Counted from the first letter of the stretch, positions 8,786 through 18,328 are shown. The stretch: 64,000 nt of DNA from Stakelama marina (GCF_018122655.1 NZ_JAGRQC010000004.1:248001-312000); one strand, 5' to 3'. The notes: generated by a model not told the origin, from the sequence alone. Numbers and translations: made by a program.

Positions 8786-9244
8786 TCAACCTGCGGCAGT
8801 CTCGAACGCAGGTGCGCCGAGCTTGTCGACGCGGTGCGTATGGCGGTCGCCGAGAAATTCGGTCGACAGAAATGCCTCGACGCATTGTTTGGCCATCTCG
8901 ATCCCGATCAGCCGCGCGCCCATCGCGATGACATTGGCGTCATTGTGCGAACGTGCCAGCTCTGCAGAAAGCGGCTCCGATACCAGCGCCGAACGGCAGG
9001 CGGGGTTGCGATTGACCGCGATCGAAATGCCGATGCCCGAACCACATAGCGCAATGCCGAAATCGGCGTTGCCGCTCGCGACCGCCTCGGCCAGCTTGTA
9101 CCCATAGTCGGGATAGTCGACGCTTTCGGGGCCGTTGGTGCCGAGGTCTTGGACGCTGTGCCCCGTTTCCTGCAACCATTGGGCAATTTCGGCCTTCATG
9201 GCATAGGCGGCGTGGTCGGCGGCGATGGCGATGCGGTGCGACAT
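8786..9244 (-). CDS. rpiB: Ribose-5-phosphate isomerase B
   Basis: 152 aa from MSHRIAIAADHAAY; the upstream in-frame extension lacks the family pattern. Conserved D10-H11 and the catalytic C67 in ALCGSGIGISIAVN identify the RpiB/LacAB family. It converts ribulose-5-phosphate and ribose-5-phosphate in the pentose phosphate pathway. The 135 bases between it and glyA hold no gene that can be recognised. A plus-strand lipoprotein gene diverges from its start. Confidence 0.9.
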   Translation of the reverse strand: MSHRIAIAADHAAYAMKAEIAQWLQETGHSVQDLGTNGPESVDYPDYGYKLAEAVASGNADFGIALCGSGIGISIAVNRNPACRSALVSEPLSAELARSHNDANVIAMGARLIGIEMAKQCVEAFLSTEFLGDRHTHRVDKLGAPAFETAAG

Positions 9245-9306
9245 GGTCCCGTCCATAGGACCGATCCGCTGTCGAGCCAAGTATGCACATTGCAAGGGAG
9301 ATGCGA

Positions 9307-9792
9307 ATGCGAAAGAGCCTGACGATCCTGATGCTGACCACCGGTCTGGCGGCGTGCAGCAGCGCCGATCACGGCGCCAATGCGAGCGCCGGGGGCGACA
9401 ACGATGCGGGCAGCGCGGTCGTCAACGTCGTCGACGAAACGACCGATGTCATCGGAAGCGGGATCGCCGATGCGGGCAACGCCATTGTCGGGCCGGTCAA
9501 GCCCGGCCCCTATGACGACTGGGTTGGTCGCTGGGTTGGCGTAGAGGGGACCTATCTCGACATCACCAAGGCCGAAGGCGGCGGCGACAAATATCTGCTG
9601 AAGATGCAGTACGACCTCGACCATAACGGCACCTTCGACGGTGTTGCGACGGACAAGGGCATCCGGTTCACCCGTCCGGGCGGCACCTATGTCCTGCACC
9701 ACACCGACGGCAACGCGACGGGCATGAAATATCTCGCCGGCAAGAAGGATTGCCTGACGGTCGAGCAGGGTGAGGGCTATTGCCGCGACTGA
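9307..9792 (+). CDS. Hypothetical lipoprotein
   Basis: 161 aa from MRKSLTILML, chosen because AAGGGAG lies seven bases upstream; earlier ATGs sit on or before that site. The lipobox LAAC places the lipidated Cys at residue 17. After a low-complexity Asp/Gly/Ala stretch, the C-terminal half has a small beta-rich domain with an EF-hand-like loop (DLDHNGTFDG) and two late cysteines. No family was recognised. It probably faces the periplasm. Confidence 0.75.
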   Translation: MRKSLTILMLTTGLAACSSADHGANASAGGDNDAGSAVVNVVDETTDVIGSGIADAGNAIVGPVKPGPYDDWVGRWVGVEGTYLDITKAEGGGDKYLLKMQYDLDHNGTFDGVATDKGIRFTRPGGTYVLHHTDGNATGMKYLAGKKDCLTVEQGEGYCRD

Positions 9793-9878
9793 CGTCCGCC
9801 GGCTGACACGCCAGCGTCACAGACCCCGGCTAATCGGCGCCAACCGCGCACGGGGGCGCGGATTGGCCGGGGATGGAC

Positions 9879-11111
9879 ATGAAGCCCGAACGCAAGAGCA
9901 CGACCGGACGCGCCGTCGGAGGCGCGGTACACCAGCATCACAATCTGTCGAAACAGGGCCTGTTGGAGCGCGCCTTCACCTTTGCCTTTCGCGGGCTGGT
10001 TTACGCGCAGATCTGGGAAGACCCGGTCGTCGACCTGGAGGCGCTGGCGATCACGCCCGATTGCCATGTCGTGACGATCGCTTCAGGCGGCTGCAACGTG
10101 CTCAGCTATCTGACCGCCGATCCGAAAGCGATTACGGCAGTCGACCTCAACACCGCGCATATCGCGCTCAACCGGCTGAAGCTTGCGGCCGCGAAGCACC
10201 TGCCGGGATATGACGCCTTTCACCGCTTCTTCGCGCAGGCCAACCGCAAGGAGAATGTCCGCGCGTACACAGACCATGTGCGCCCGCATCTCGACGATAT
10301 TTCGCGGCGCTATTGGGAAGGGCGCGGGCTTGCCGGGCGGCGGCGGATTTCGGGTTTCGGCAAGGGCTTCTACAAGCGCGGGCTGCTCGGCGGGTTCATC
10401 GGGATGGCGCATGTCGTCGCGCGGCTGCACGGCCTCGACCCGCGCGACCTGCTGGCGGCGAAGACGATCGAGGAACAGCGCGCAATCTTCGACGCCAAGT
10501 TCGCGCCCGTGTTCGACCGGCGGCTGGTCCGCTGGCTGATCGACCAACCCGCATCGCTGTTCGGACTCGGCATCCCGCCGGCGCAGTATGAAGCGCTCGC
10601 TGGCGACGATCCGCAGGGGATTTCGGCGGTGCTGCGCCATCGGCTCGAAAAGCTCGCCTGCGGCTTCGACCTCGCCGACAATTATTTCGCCTGGCAGGCA
10701 TTCGGACGCGGCTATGGGGAAGGACCGGCGGCACCGCTTCCCCCCTATCTTCAGGCCGACAATTACGATGCGGTCGTCGAACGCGCTGACCGCGTCGATG
10801 TCCGCCACGCCAACATGGCGGACTATCTCGAATCGATGCCGGATGCGTCGCTCGACCGCTATATCCTGCTCGACGCGCAGGACTGGATGACCGATGCGCA
10901 GCTTACCCGGCTGTGGCGCGAGATCACCCGCACGGCGAAGCCCGGCGCGCGCGTGCTGTTCCGCACGGCGGCACAGCCGACGCTGCTTCCCGGCCGCGTG
11001 CCCGACGACATCCTGGGGCGCTGGTACTATCGTGCCGAGGAGTCGCTGGACTTCACCGCGCGCGACCGCTCGGCGATTTACGGCGGCGTTCATCTCTATG
11101 TGCTGAAATGA
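9879..11111 (+). CDS. btaA: BtaA-like S-adenosylmethionine:diacylglycerol 3-amino-3-carboxypropyltransferase
   Basis: 410 aa, close to the Rhodobacter BtaA length. The DUF3419 hallmarks are present: VYAQIWEDPVVD near residue 45, a SAM-binding stretch (IASGGCNVLSYL), DLNTAHIALNRLKLA, and a C-terminal domain with LLDAQDWMTD. Known BtaA moves the aminocarboxypropyl group of SAM onto diacylglycerol, the first step to the betaine lipid DGTS. The start was set at the ATG six bases after GGGGA; another ATG two codons earlier touches that site. It overlaps btaB by 4 bases. Confidence 0.88.
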   Translation: MKPERKSTTGRAVGGAVHQHHNLSKQGLLERAFTFAFRGLVYAQIWEDPVVDLEALAITPDCHVVTIASGGCNVLSYLTADPKAITAVDLNTAHIALNRLKLAAAKHLPGYDAFHRFFAQANRKENVRAYTDHVRPHLDDISRRYWEGRGLAGRRRISGFGKGFYKRGLLGGFIGMAHVVARLHGLDPRDLLAAKTIEEQRAIFDAKFAPVFDRRLVRWLIDQPASLFGLGIPPAQYEALAGDDPQGISAVLRHRLEKLACGFDLADNYFAWQAFGRGYGEGPAAPLPPYLQADNYDAVVERADRVDVRHANMADYLESMPDASLDRYILLDAQDWMTDAQLTRLWREITRTAKPGARVLFRTAAQPTLLPGRVPDDILGRWYYRAEESLDFTARDRSAIYGGVHLYVLK

Positions 11112-11770
11112 CCGATACCGTCGCCGGCCATGCCGGTCATATGGACGCGATCTATCGCACCCAGCGTCATTTCTACGACCTGACGCGCAAATATTATCTG
11201 CTCGGTCGCGACGCGCTGATCGCCGATCTGGCGCCGCCGCCTGGCGGCACTGTGCTCGAAATCGGTTGCGGCACCGCGCGCAACGCGATCACTGCGGCAA
11301 GGCGTTGGCCCGATGCGCGCTTTTTCGGATATGACATATCCGAAGCGATGCTGGAGACCGCGCGGACCAATCTGAAGCGGGCCGGCCTCGAAGGACGTGT
11401 CCATCTGGCCCGGGGCGACGCCATGTTCGATGAAGGGGCAAGCCTGTTCGGATGCGATGCGTTCGACCGCGTGTTCATGAGCTATACGCTGTCGATGATC
11501 CCCGATTGGCAGGCGGCGATCCGGCTGGCGGCGAAGTCGGTGGCGGCTGGCGGCGCGCTCCACATCGTCGATTTCGGCCAGCAGGAACACCTGCCCGGCT
11601 GGTTCCGCGCCGGGCTGTTCGCATGGCTTGCCAAATTCGACGTGACGCCGCGCCGCGCGCTGCCCGTGGTGCTTGAACAGGTCGCGGCCGATGAGGACAT
11701 GTTGCTTGATTTCCGCGCACCCTATCGCGGCTATGCATGGGCGGCGACATTGAAGAGGCGGACGGCATGA
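11108..11770 (+). CDS. btaB: BtaB-like SAM-dependent N-methyltransferase
   Basis: 220 aa class I methyltransferase with motif I VLEIGCGTARN (50-59), FFGYDISEAML and FMSYTLSMIPDW. Its start overlaps the btaA stop (ATGA), and that pairing is what identifies it. Known BtaB trimethylates diacylglyceryl-homoserine to DGTS at the membrane, using three SAM. The next gene overlaps in the same way, so all three are probably translated as one unit. An in-frame upstream extension lies inside btaA and was rejected. Confidence 0.88.
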   Translation: MTDTVAGHAGHMDAIYRTQRHFYDLTRKYYLLGRDALIADLAPPPGGTVLEIGCGTARNAITAARRWPDARFFGYDISEAMLETARTNLKRAGLEGRVHLARGDAMFDEGASLFGCDAFDRVFMSYTLSMIPDWQAAIRLAAKSVAAGGALHIVDFGQQEHLPGWFRAGLFAWLAKFDVTPRRALPVVLEQVAADEDMLLDFRAPYRGYAWAATLKRRTA

Positions 11771-12162
11771 ACGCGGTACGGGACGGCAAGGCGATGATCG
11801 CGGCGATGGACCCGCAGCTGCTGCCGGGCCGCTTCGTATTCGTGACCGTTGGCGATGATGCGGCAACGCTTTCGCCGCTTGCACTGGGCAGCTTTCGCGA
11901 GACGGAGGGGCTGTCGCTGATCCTGGCGGAGGCCGACGCACCCGCCGACGCCGACGCCGGGGCGATGCCGATGCGCTGCATTACGCTGAACGTTCATTCC
12001 GCGCTCGACGGAGTGGGACTGACCGCAGCGGTGTCGGGCGCACTTGCCGAATGCGACATTCCGGCAAATATCGTTGCCGCCTATCACCACGACCATGTCT
12101 TCGTGCCGGCCGGGATGGCGGACGAAGCGCTGGCTGTGCTTCGCAAGTTGCAGGCTGGGTAA
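11767..12162 (+). CDS. ACT domain-containing protein
   Basis: 131 aa. The segment MDPQLLPGRFVFVTVGDD and the C-terminal HYDHVFVPAG-type part (YHHDHVFVPAGMADEALAVL) resemble the paired ACT_3/ACT_7 proteins. ACT folds usually bind amino acids as regulatory ligands. Its ATG overlaps the btaB stop, so it belongs to the bta transcript. Whether it senses homoserine, methionine or the lipid headgroup is speculation. It ends 9 bases from the convergent hemA. Confidence 0.75.
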   Translation: MNAVRDGKAMIAAMDPQLLPGRFVFVTVGDDAATLSPLALGSFRETEGLSLILAEADAPADADAGAMPMRCITLNVHSALDGVGLTAAVSGALAECDIPANIVAAYHHDHVFVPAGMADEALAVLRKLQAG

Positions 12163-12171
12163 GCCTTCGGT

Positions 12172-13413
12172 TTACGCCGCCAGCTTCATTTCCATCCGGT
12201 CCCAGATCTCGACGAGCGCGCGCGTCAGGTCGCGCATCATCGCTTCGTCATGCGTCGGCCCGGGCGTGAAGCGCAGCCGCTCGGTACCGCGCGGTACGGT
12301 CGGGAAATTGATCGGCTGCACATAGACACCGTATTCGGCGAGCAGGATGTCGCTGACCTTTTTCGCCTTGACCGGGTCGCCGACCATCAGCGGGACGATG
12401 TGCGTCGTCGAATCCATCACCGGCAGGCCGGCCTCGCGCATCATTGCCTTCAGCCTTGCCGCCGATGCCTGCTGCCCCTCGCGCTCCTCCGAAGAGGCCT
12501 TCAGGTGGCGCACGCTTGCGAGAGCGCCGGCGACGAGTACGGGCGACAGCGACGTCGTGAAGATGAAGCCGGGCGCATAGCTGCGGATGACGTCGATGAT
12601 CGTCTTGTCGGCGGCGATATAACCGCCCATCACGCCGATCGCCTTGGCAAGCGTGCCCTCGATGATCGTCAGCCGGTGGGCGGCGTCGTCACGTTCGGAA
12701 ATGCCGCCGCCGCGCGCGCCGTACATGCCGACGGCGTGAACCTCGTCGAGATAGGTCAGCGCGTTGTACTTGTCGGCAAGGTCGCAGATCGCGTGAATCG
12801 GGGCCACGTCGCCGTCCATCGAATAGACGCTTTCGAATGCGATCAGCTTCGGCGTCGCCGGGTCTTCGGCGGCGAGCAGTTCTTCGAGATGCGCGATATC
12901 ATTGTGGCGGAAAACGCGCTTTTCGCAGCCCGAATGGCGGATGCCCGCGATCATCGAGGCATGGTTCAGCTCGTCGGAAAAGATGATGCAGCCGGGCAGC
13001 ACCTTGGCAATCGTCGACAGCGTCGCCTCGTTCGAGACATAGCCCGAGGTGAACAGCAGTGCGCCTTCCTTGCCGTGCAGATCGGCGAGTTCGGCCTCCA
13101 GGTCGATGTGATAATGCGTGTTGCCGCCGATATTGCGCGTGCCGCCCGATCCGGCGCCGACGTCGTGCAGCGCCTCTTCCATCGCGCCGATGACCTTGGG
13201 ATGCTGGCCCATCGCCAGATAATCGTTCGAACACCAGACGGTGATCGGCTTGGGGCCGTTATGCCCGGCAAAGCAGCGCGCATTGGGGAACATCCCCTTG
13301 TTGCGCAGAATGTCGATGAAGACGCGGTAGCGCCCCTCGGCATGCAGACGGTCGATCGCCTGCGAGAACACGCGGTCGTAGTCGACCGGGCGGGATTCGG
13401 TAGGGCTCGTCAT
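12172..13413 (-). CDS. hemA: 5-aminolevulinate synthase
   Basis: 413 aa from [20 protein letters not shown] lies eight bases upstream, and homologues start at about the DYDRVFSQA segment. It is an alpha-oxoamine synthase of PLP fold type I, with D223/H226 in [10 protein letters not shown] and the Schiff-base K257 in EGTLAKAIG. It condenses glycine and succinyl-CoA to 5-aminolevulinate, the Shemin route to heme that is typical of alphaproteobacteria. It is convergent with the bta operon and divergent from a 55-aa gene. Confidence 0.97.
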   Translation of the reverse strand: MTSPTESRPVDYDRVFSQAIDRLHAEGRYRVFIDILRNKGMFPNARCFAGHNGPKPITVWCSNDYLAMGQHPKVIGAMEEALHDVGAGSGGTRNIGGNTHYHIDLEAELADLHGKEGALLFTSGYVSNEATLSTIAKVLPGCIIFSDELNHASMIAGIRHSGCEKRVFRHNDIAHLEELLAAEDPATPKLIAFESVYSMDGDVAPIHAICDLADKYNALTYLDEVHAVGMYGARGGGISERDDAAHRLTIIEGTLAKAIGVMGGYIAADKTIIDVIRSYAPGFIFTTSLSPVLVAGALASVRHLKASSEEREGQQASAARLKAMMREAGLPVMDSTTHIVPLMVGDPVKAKKVSDILLAEYGVYVQPINFPTVPRGTERLRFTPGPTHDEAMMRDLTRALVEIWDRMEMKLAA

Positions 13414-13639
13414 GTCAATCGCTCCGTTACCGGCAAAGCGCGGCGATTTCCAGTAAGTTGCTTTACGGAACGGGTCGGCGGCCGATCGTTTCCACGACAA
13501 GCACCGCCGAATCTTGCTCTCCATCAAGACTCCCGGGTGCTCGCTGTGGTAGAGAAGAAGTCATCGCGGTTGCTCAGGAACAAGCATGGCCGCGACAGAG
13601 AGAGAATGCGCTCCCGCTTGAATTATCGGGATTTTGCCA
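13414..13639. other. Divergent intergenic region between hemA and a small gene
   Basis: 226 bases with no reading frame that could be supported. It should hold the promoter for hemA on the minus strand and that of the 55-aa gene on the plus strand. No clear promoter boxes, operator palindrome or hairpin were recognised. Confidence 0.5.
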
Positions 13640-13807
13640 ATGACTGACCAACATGAATATTGGGCGAAGCGTGTACAGCAGGAACGCGACTCGGCGGATC
13701 GTGCCAGCGACGCTGCCGTGCGGCGTATCCATATCGAATTGGCCGAGCGGTATTCGGCATTAATGGGGGAAGAGTCGGTTCGCGTTGCCATTCCGGCGCG
13801 GAACTGA
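13640..13807 (+). CDS. Small acidic-basic helical protein of 55 aa, hypothetical
   Basis: MTDQHEYWAKRVQQERDS... to ...VRVAIPARN, 55 aa. It is strongly charged and predicted to be one amphipathic helix followed by a short tail (RYSALMGEESVRVAIPARN). The composition and the 'ERY..L' turn resemble short conserved proteins of unknown function common in sphingomonads. Codon use is like its neighbours. It ends 5 bases from the convergent murI stop, leaving room for no other gene. The ribosome site is weak, so the start is less sure than the frame. Confidence 0.65.
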   Translation: MTDQHEYWAKRVQQERDSADRASDAAVRRIHIELAERYSALMGEESVRVAIPARN

Positions 13808-13812
13808 CCTCG

Positions 13813-14628
13813 CTATAGAGTCTGAAGCTCGGTGAGCCCGAACCGGCCAAGCGCCGGGGCGAGCCGCGCTGCATTATCCGCCGGTCCGGTAAACACCGCG
13901 ATTCCCGGTGGTGGCGATTGCGGCCATTGCTGGCCCTGCGTCAGATAGGCGATGCGCCGCGCGATGCCCGGACCGCCGTCGATGAAGCGCAACGGGCGGT
14001 CGGCGGCCTGTGCCAGTTCCTCGGCAACGAGCGGGAAATGGGTGCAGGCGTTGACCACGATGTCGATGCGTTCGCCGCCCGGCTGGCCGAGCAGCCCGTC
14101 AAGGACCGCGCGATACTGGGCGGGGGTGCCCGCTTCACCGCGCAATTTCGCCTCCGCCAACGTCACGAGTTCGGCCGAGCCATGCCGCAGCACGGTGCAA
14201 TCGGCCGCGAACTTCGCCGTCAGGTCGTCGACATAGGCCTGGCGAACCGTAGCCCTTGTGCCCAACACGCCGATGACGCGTGTCTTGCTGATTTCCGCAG
14301 CGGGTTTGATAGCAGGCACGGTGCCGACAATCGGCAGGTCGAGCGCGGCGCGTACCGCCGCAAGCGCGATTGTCGAGGCGGTATTGCACGCGATGACGAT
14401 CAGCCGCGGGTGGTAGCGCTCGGTCAGCCGTCCGAGCAGCGCCGGAACCCGCGCCGCGATCTCGGCATCGCTGCGCGTGCCATAGGGGAAGCCCGCCGAG
14501 TCGGCAGCGTAGACAAAGGGCGCGTTGGGCAGCAATTCGCGCGCCGGGCGCAGCACCGACAGGCCGCCGATGCCCGAATCGAAGAACAGGATCGGGCGGG
14601 CGTCGGTTGTCGGGCTGGCTGGATTCAT
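13813..14628 (-). CDS. murI: Glutamate racemase
   Basis: 271 aa from MNPASPTTDARPILFFDSGIGG; a frame extension of 13 codons has no homology-like content. The two catalytic cysteines are C81 (IACNTAST) and C195 (NACTHFPL), each in the expected motif, with D17-S18 (FFDSGIGG) and the GFPYGTRS loop. It makes D-glutamate for peptidoglycan in the cytoplasm. It diverges from plsY across a 70-base gap. Confidence 0.94.
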   Translation of the reverse strand: MNPASPTTDARPILFFDSGIGGLSVLRPARELLPNAPFVYAADSAGFPYGTRSDAEIAARVPALLGRLTERYHPRLIVIACNTASTIALAAVRAALDLPIVGTVPAIKPAAEISKTRVIGVLGTRATVRQAYVDDLTAKFAADCTVLRHGSAELVTLAEAKLRGEAGTPAQYRAVLDGLLGQPGGERIDIVVNACTHFPLVAEELAQAADRPLRFIDGGPGIARRIAYLTQGQQWPQSPPPGIAVFTGPADNAARLAPALGRFGLTELQTL

Positions 14629-14698
14629 TTCGGTGTTGATGGAGATTGTTGCGGATAGACAATCCACCCCCTAGCTTGCCTGTGGCAAGGGGGCGAGT

Positions 14699-15304
14699 GT
14701 GCAGACTGAAATTTTATGGATGGCGCCTGCGGCTGCTTTGGTCCTGGGATATCTCCTGGGCTCGATCCCGTTCGGCATGATCCTGACGCGCCTTAGCGGT
14801 GCGGGCGATCTGCGCTCGATCGGTTCGGGCAATATCGGCGCGACCAATGTGCTGCGCACCGGTCGCAAGGGATTGGCCGCGGCGACATTGCTGCTCGACC
14901 TGTTCAAGGGATGGGCGGCGGTAGCGCTCGCCATGTGGCTGTTTCCGGGCGATCAATTGCTGGCGGCGGCTGCTGCCTTTGTCGGCCATTGCTATCCGGT
15001 CTGGCTGAAATTTCGCGGCGGCAAGGGCGTGGCGACCTTCATGGGGATCGCGCTTGCGCTGTGCTGGCCCTGTGCGCTGGTCTATGCGCTGGTCTGGCTC
15101 GGCCTGCTGGCGACCGTGCGCATTTCTTCGCTGGCGGGGATCGCCGCTGCGATCAGCGCGCCGGTGAGCGCGGCCTGGTTCGGCGATTTCAGTGTGTCGT
15201 TGCTGTTTCTCGCACTGGCGCTGATCGTGCTGTGGAAGCATCGCACCAATATCGACAGGCTCATCGCCGGGACCGAGCCCAGGGTCGGCAGCAAGAATGA
15301 CTGA
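14699..15304 (+). CDS. plsY: Glycerol-3-phosphate acyltransferase PlsY
   Basis: 201 aa membrane protein starting with GTG behind AAGGGGG. The three PlsY loops are visible: GSIPFG near the first helix, SGNIGATNVLR, and KFRGGKGVAT. At least five hydrophobic segments are seen. It transfers the acyl group from acyl-phosphate to glycerol-3-phosphate, the first committed step of phospholipid synthesis. It overlaps dprA by 8 bases. Confidence 0.95.
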   Translation: MQTEILWMAPAAALVLGYLLGSIPFGMILTRLSGAGDLRSIGSGNIGATNVLRTGRKGLAAATLLLDLFKGWAAVALAMWLFPGDQLLAAAAAFVGHCYPVWLKFRGGKGVATFMGIALALCWPCALVYALVWLGLLATVRISSLAGIAAAISAPVSAAWFGDFSVSLLFLALALIVLWKHRTNIDRLIAGTEPRVGSKND

Positions 15305-16382
15305 TGCCGCGTTCGCGCGGCTTCGCCTGATCCGCTCGGCCAATATCGGGCCGGTCACCTATCGACACCTGCTCGCACGCTTCGGCAGCGCCGAGGCCGC
15401 GCTCGATGCGCTTCCCGCCCTGGCGGCGCGTGGCGGGAACCGCGCGCCGAGAATTGCCGATGAGCGCGCGATCGCCGACGAAATCGCGACGGTCGAGAGG
15501 CTGGGCGCGCGTTACTGTTTCCTGGGCGATGCCGACTATCCGGCGCTGCTTGCAGAGATCGAGAATCCGCCGCCCGCGATGATCGTGCGCGGCGACATGT
15601 CGCTGCTCGCGCGGCCGACCGTGGCGATGGTCGGCGCGCGCAATGCCTCTGCCGCCGCGGTCCGCTTTGCCCGCACGCTCGCCGCTGGGCTGGCGGGGGA
15701 GGGGGCGACGGTAATTTCCGGCCTCGCGCGCGGAATAGACACCGCTGCGCATATCGCCTCGCTGTCCTCGGGCACGGTCGGGGTGATCGCCAGCGGCATC
15801 GACATCGCCTTCCCGCCCGAAAATGCCGAATTGCAGGAAGCGATCGCGACGCAAGGACTGCTGATCGCCGAACAGCCGCCCGGCACCGAACCGCGTGCCC
15901 GCCATTTTCCCTATCGCAACCGCATCATCGCCGGCGCCGCGCTGGGCACCGTGGTGGTCGAGGCTGCACCGAAATCGGGGTCGCTGATTACCGCCCGATT
16001 GGCCAACGAAGCGGGGCGCGAGGTGATGGCGGTGCCCGGCAGCCCGCTCGATCCGCGTGCGCAAGGATGCAATCTGCTGATCCGCGAAGGCGCGACGCTG
16101 GTCCAGTCGGCTGCGGATATTCTGGAGATGCTGCGGCCCATCGATCTGCGCGCGGTCCGTTCGCCGACATCGCCCTTTTCGTCGGAAACTGGCGGCGCCG
16201 ACGCGGGCGAGGCCGAGCGCCGCGCCGTGACCGAACTGCTCGGTCCGGTGCCGGTGGCCGTCGATGAAGTCATTCGTCAGGCGGGATGCTCGGCAGCGGT
16301 CGTCCAGACCGTACTGCTTGAGCTGGAATTGGCCGACCGGTTGGAACGCCATGCCGGGGGACGGGTTTCCCTGACAGGATAA
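15297..16382 (+). CDS. dprA: DNA-processing protein DprA
   Basis: 361 aa. An N-terminal SAM-like helical part is followed by the Rossmann-type DprA core (VAMVGARNASAAAVRFAR, ISGLARGIDTAAH, IASGIDIAFPPEN, LITARLANEAGREVMAVPG). A C-terminal winged-helix segment (DEVIRQAGCSAAVVQTVLLELEL) ends the protein. DprA loads RecA on incoming single-stranded DNA during transformation; no other competence genes are in this window. The plsY-dprA linkage is common in alphaproteobacteria. Confidence 0.95.
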   Translation: MTDAAFARLRLIRSANIGPVTYRHLLARFGSAEAALDALPALAARGGNRAPRIADERAIADEIATVERLGARYCFLGDADYPALLAEIENPPPAMIVRGDMSLLARPTVAMVGARNASAAAVRFARTLAAGLAGEGATVISGLARGIDTAAHIASLSSGTVGVIASGIDIAFPPENAELQEAIATQGLLIAEQPPGTEPRARHFPYRNRIIAGAALGTVVVEAAPKSGSLITARLANEAGREVMAVPGSPLDPRAQGCNLLIREGATLVQSAADILEMLRPIDLRAVRSPTSPFSSETGGADAGEAERRAVTELLGPVPVAVDEVIRQAGCSAAVVQTVLLELELADRLERHAGGRVSLTG

Positions 16383-16393
16383 GAAGGGAATGC

Positions 16394-17656
16394 ATGGCAG
16401 ATAGCGGCAAGGCACTCGGGCCCGTCAGAGTATGGGCACTGGCGGCGGGCGGCATGGTCGGCGGGGGGATTTACATCGCTCTCGGCGTTGTGATCGCAGC
16501 AGCGGGTATCTGGTCGTGGCTCAGCTTTCTGCTCGCTGGAATCGTCGCCGTCGCCACCGCCTGGAGCTATGCCACGCTATCCAATCACTTCGGCAAGGCG
16601 GGCGGCGCCTTCGAATTTCTGGAAGAAAGCAATCGCGAAGGCTGGGCCGGCAGCCTGTCATGGCTGCTGATCGTCGGATACACGCTCACCATTTCGGTCT
16701 ATGCCTATGCCTTCGGTCATTATGTCGCCTGGTCGTTCGGCGGAGGACCATGGGCGATCCGGCTGCTCGCCGCGGGAATCGCGGCGGCGCTGATCGGCCT
16801 CAACCTGCTCGGCGTGGGCAAGATGACGATGGTCGAGGTGGTGATCGTCTCCGGCAATCTGATCGCGCTTCTGGTGCTGGCGGCATTCGGGCTTGCGCAC
16901 TGGAACCCGGGTCAGCTTTCCAACGGCATCGCTGCGCACCCGCCCACGGCGGCATTCGCCGGGGCGGCTGCGATCTTCATGTCCTATGAGGGCTTTCAAC
17001 TTCTCGCGTATGATTATGACGAGGTGCGCGACGCGCAGCGCCTGTTCGTACCGGTGCTGGTGTCCGCCGCGATCTTCGTGGTCTTCGTGTACGTCGTCGT
17101 GGCGCTGGGGGCGCCGATGCTGGTCGGCGCCGGCGCGATCGTCGATCAGCGCGAAGTGGCGCTCAGCGTCGCCGCGCGCGCGGCAGCCGGAACGCCGGGT
17201 ATGATCGCAATGACCGTGGCAGCCGGGTTCGCGACGTCGGCCGCGATCAATTCGACGCTGTTCTCGACCGCCAAACTGGCGCGCCGCGTTGCCGATGACG
17301 GTGAACTTCCGCGCTGGATCGACCATGAAAACGGCGCCGGCGTGCCGGACCGTCCCGTGGTCGTGATCGGCGTGCTGGCGGGCACACTTGCGGTGATAGG
17401 ATCGCTCTCCTCGCTGGTCGAAGCGGCGAGCCTGGTGTTTCTCGTGACCTTCGCCATCGTCAATCTGATGGCCTGGCGCCATGCCGGGAGACGGAAATGG
17501 ATACCCGGCATCGGCATGGCGCTGGGCAGCGTCATCGGAACGGTTCTCATCATCCGGCTTGCGCGCAGCGAAACGATCCCGCTGGCGGTGCTGGGCATCC
17601 TGATGCTCGTCGCGATCTTCGTGCGGCCCCGTCTGCTGGCGGGCCGGGGCAAATAG
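16394..17656 (+). CDS. APC superfamily amino acid/polyamine permease
   Basis: 420 aa with about 12 hydrophobic segments and the APC N-terminal signature (ALAAGGMVGGGIYIALG). It begins 11 bases after dprA and may be co-transcribed. Substrate cannot be read from the sequence. It converges with the DUF4893 gene, leaving a 30-base gap. Confidence 0.85.
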   Translation: MADSGKALGPVRVWALAAGGMVGGGIYIALGVVIAAAGIWSWLSFLLAGIVAVATAWSYATLSNHFGKAGGAFEFLEESNREGWAGSLSWLLIVGYTLTISVYAYAFGHYVAWSFGGGPWAIRLLAAGIAAALIGLNLLGVGKMTMVEVVIVSGNLIALLVLAAFGLAHWNPGQLSNGIAAHPPTAAFAGAAAIFMSYEGFQLLAYDYDEVRDAQRLFVPVLVSAAIFVVFVYVVVALGAPMLVGAGAIVDQREVALSVAARAAAGTPGMIAMTVAAGFATSAAINSTLFSTAKLARRVADDGELPRWIDHENGAGVPDRPVVVIGVLAGTLAVIGSLSSLVEAASLVFLVTFAIVNLMAWRHAGRRKWIPGIGMALGSVIGTVLIIRLARSETIPLAVLGILMLVAIFVRPRLLAGRGK

Positions 17657-17686
17657 CCTCGCCCGGTTCGGCGGCGCACAAGCCGG

Positions 17687-18328
17687 TCAGTTGGGCGTTT
17701 TATCCGCGGGTACCAGCTCGATCACGTCGAGCAGCGATTCGAAATGCGGATAGGGGAGCGCGAGCCGCCAGCGGCTGTCGCCGACACGCTTCACATAGCC
17801 TGCCATGTCGCGTTTGGGATCGCGGCCATATTGCAGCGCCGTCTTTTCATCGCCGAGTACCAGCGTGCCGAGGAATACCGCGCGCGTGTCGCTGTCGGGC
17901 AGGATCAGCCCCACCGGACGCTGCGAACCGCTGGTCTTGTAGAGCGCGGCGATGCCTTCCTCATCCTCGACGCGGCATTCGGACCATGGATACTGCGTGA
18001 AGTCACGCGCGGCGGTTCCGGCCGAGCCGAGCTTGAACGTGCGGCAGCGATAAAGACCCGGCGGCGGCATCGCTCCCGCGAGCGCGAGGTCGGGCTTGAA
18101 CAAATCGCCCTGCGCAGCGACCGCCTTTGCGTCCGCCGTCCGGGCCTTTGACAGCGCGTCGATCCACGCATCGCGCCAGTCGCGAAGCCGTACCCGGTCC
18201 TGGGCCGTTGCCATCCGGTGCCAGTCCGCCGCCGGCGCTGCGCCAGCCATATCGGGCGGCGCGGCATGATTCGCGCAGGCGGACAGAGCCAGCGCCGTCA
18301 CGGCGACGGCGAACGATTGCTTGAGCAT
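17687..18328 (-). CDS. DUF4893 domain lipoprotein
   Basis: 213 aa from MLKQSFAVAV; a GTG seven codons upstream is an alternative, but GAGGG then falls within its reading frame. The lipobox LSAC puts the lipidated Cys at residue 17. The remaining sequence (DRVRLRDWRDAWIDALSKAR ... PGLYRCRTFKLG ... YPWSECRVEDE) matches the DUF4893 pattern seen in sphingomonads. Function is unknown; an envelope role is inferred from the lipoprotein signal. Confidence 0.8.
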   Translation of the reverse strand: MLKQSFAVAVTALALSACANHAAPPDMAGAAPAADWHRMATAQDRVRLRDWRDAWIDALSKARTADAKAVAAQGDLFKPDLALAGAMPPPGLYRCRTFKLGSAGTAARDFTQYPWSECRVEDEEGIAALYKTSGSQRPVGLILPDSDTRAVFLGTLVLGDEKTALQYGRDPKRDMAGYVKRVGDSRWRLALPYPHFESLLDVIELVPADKTPN

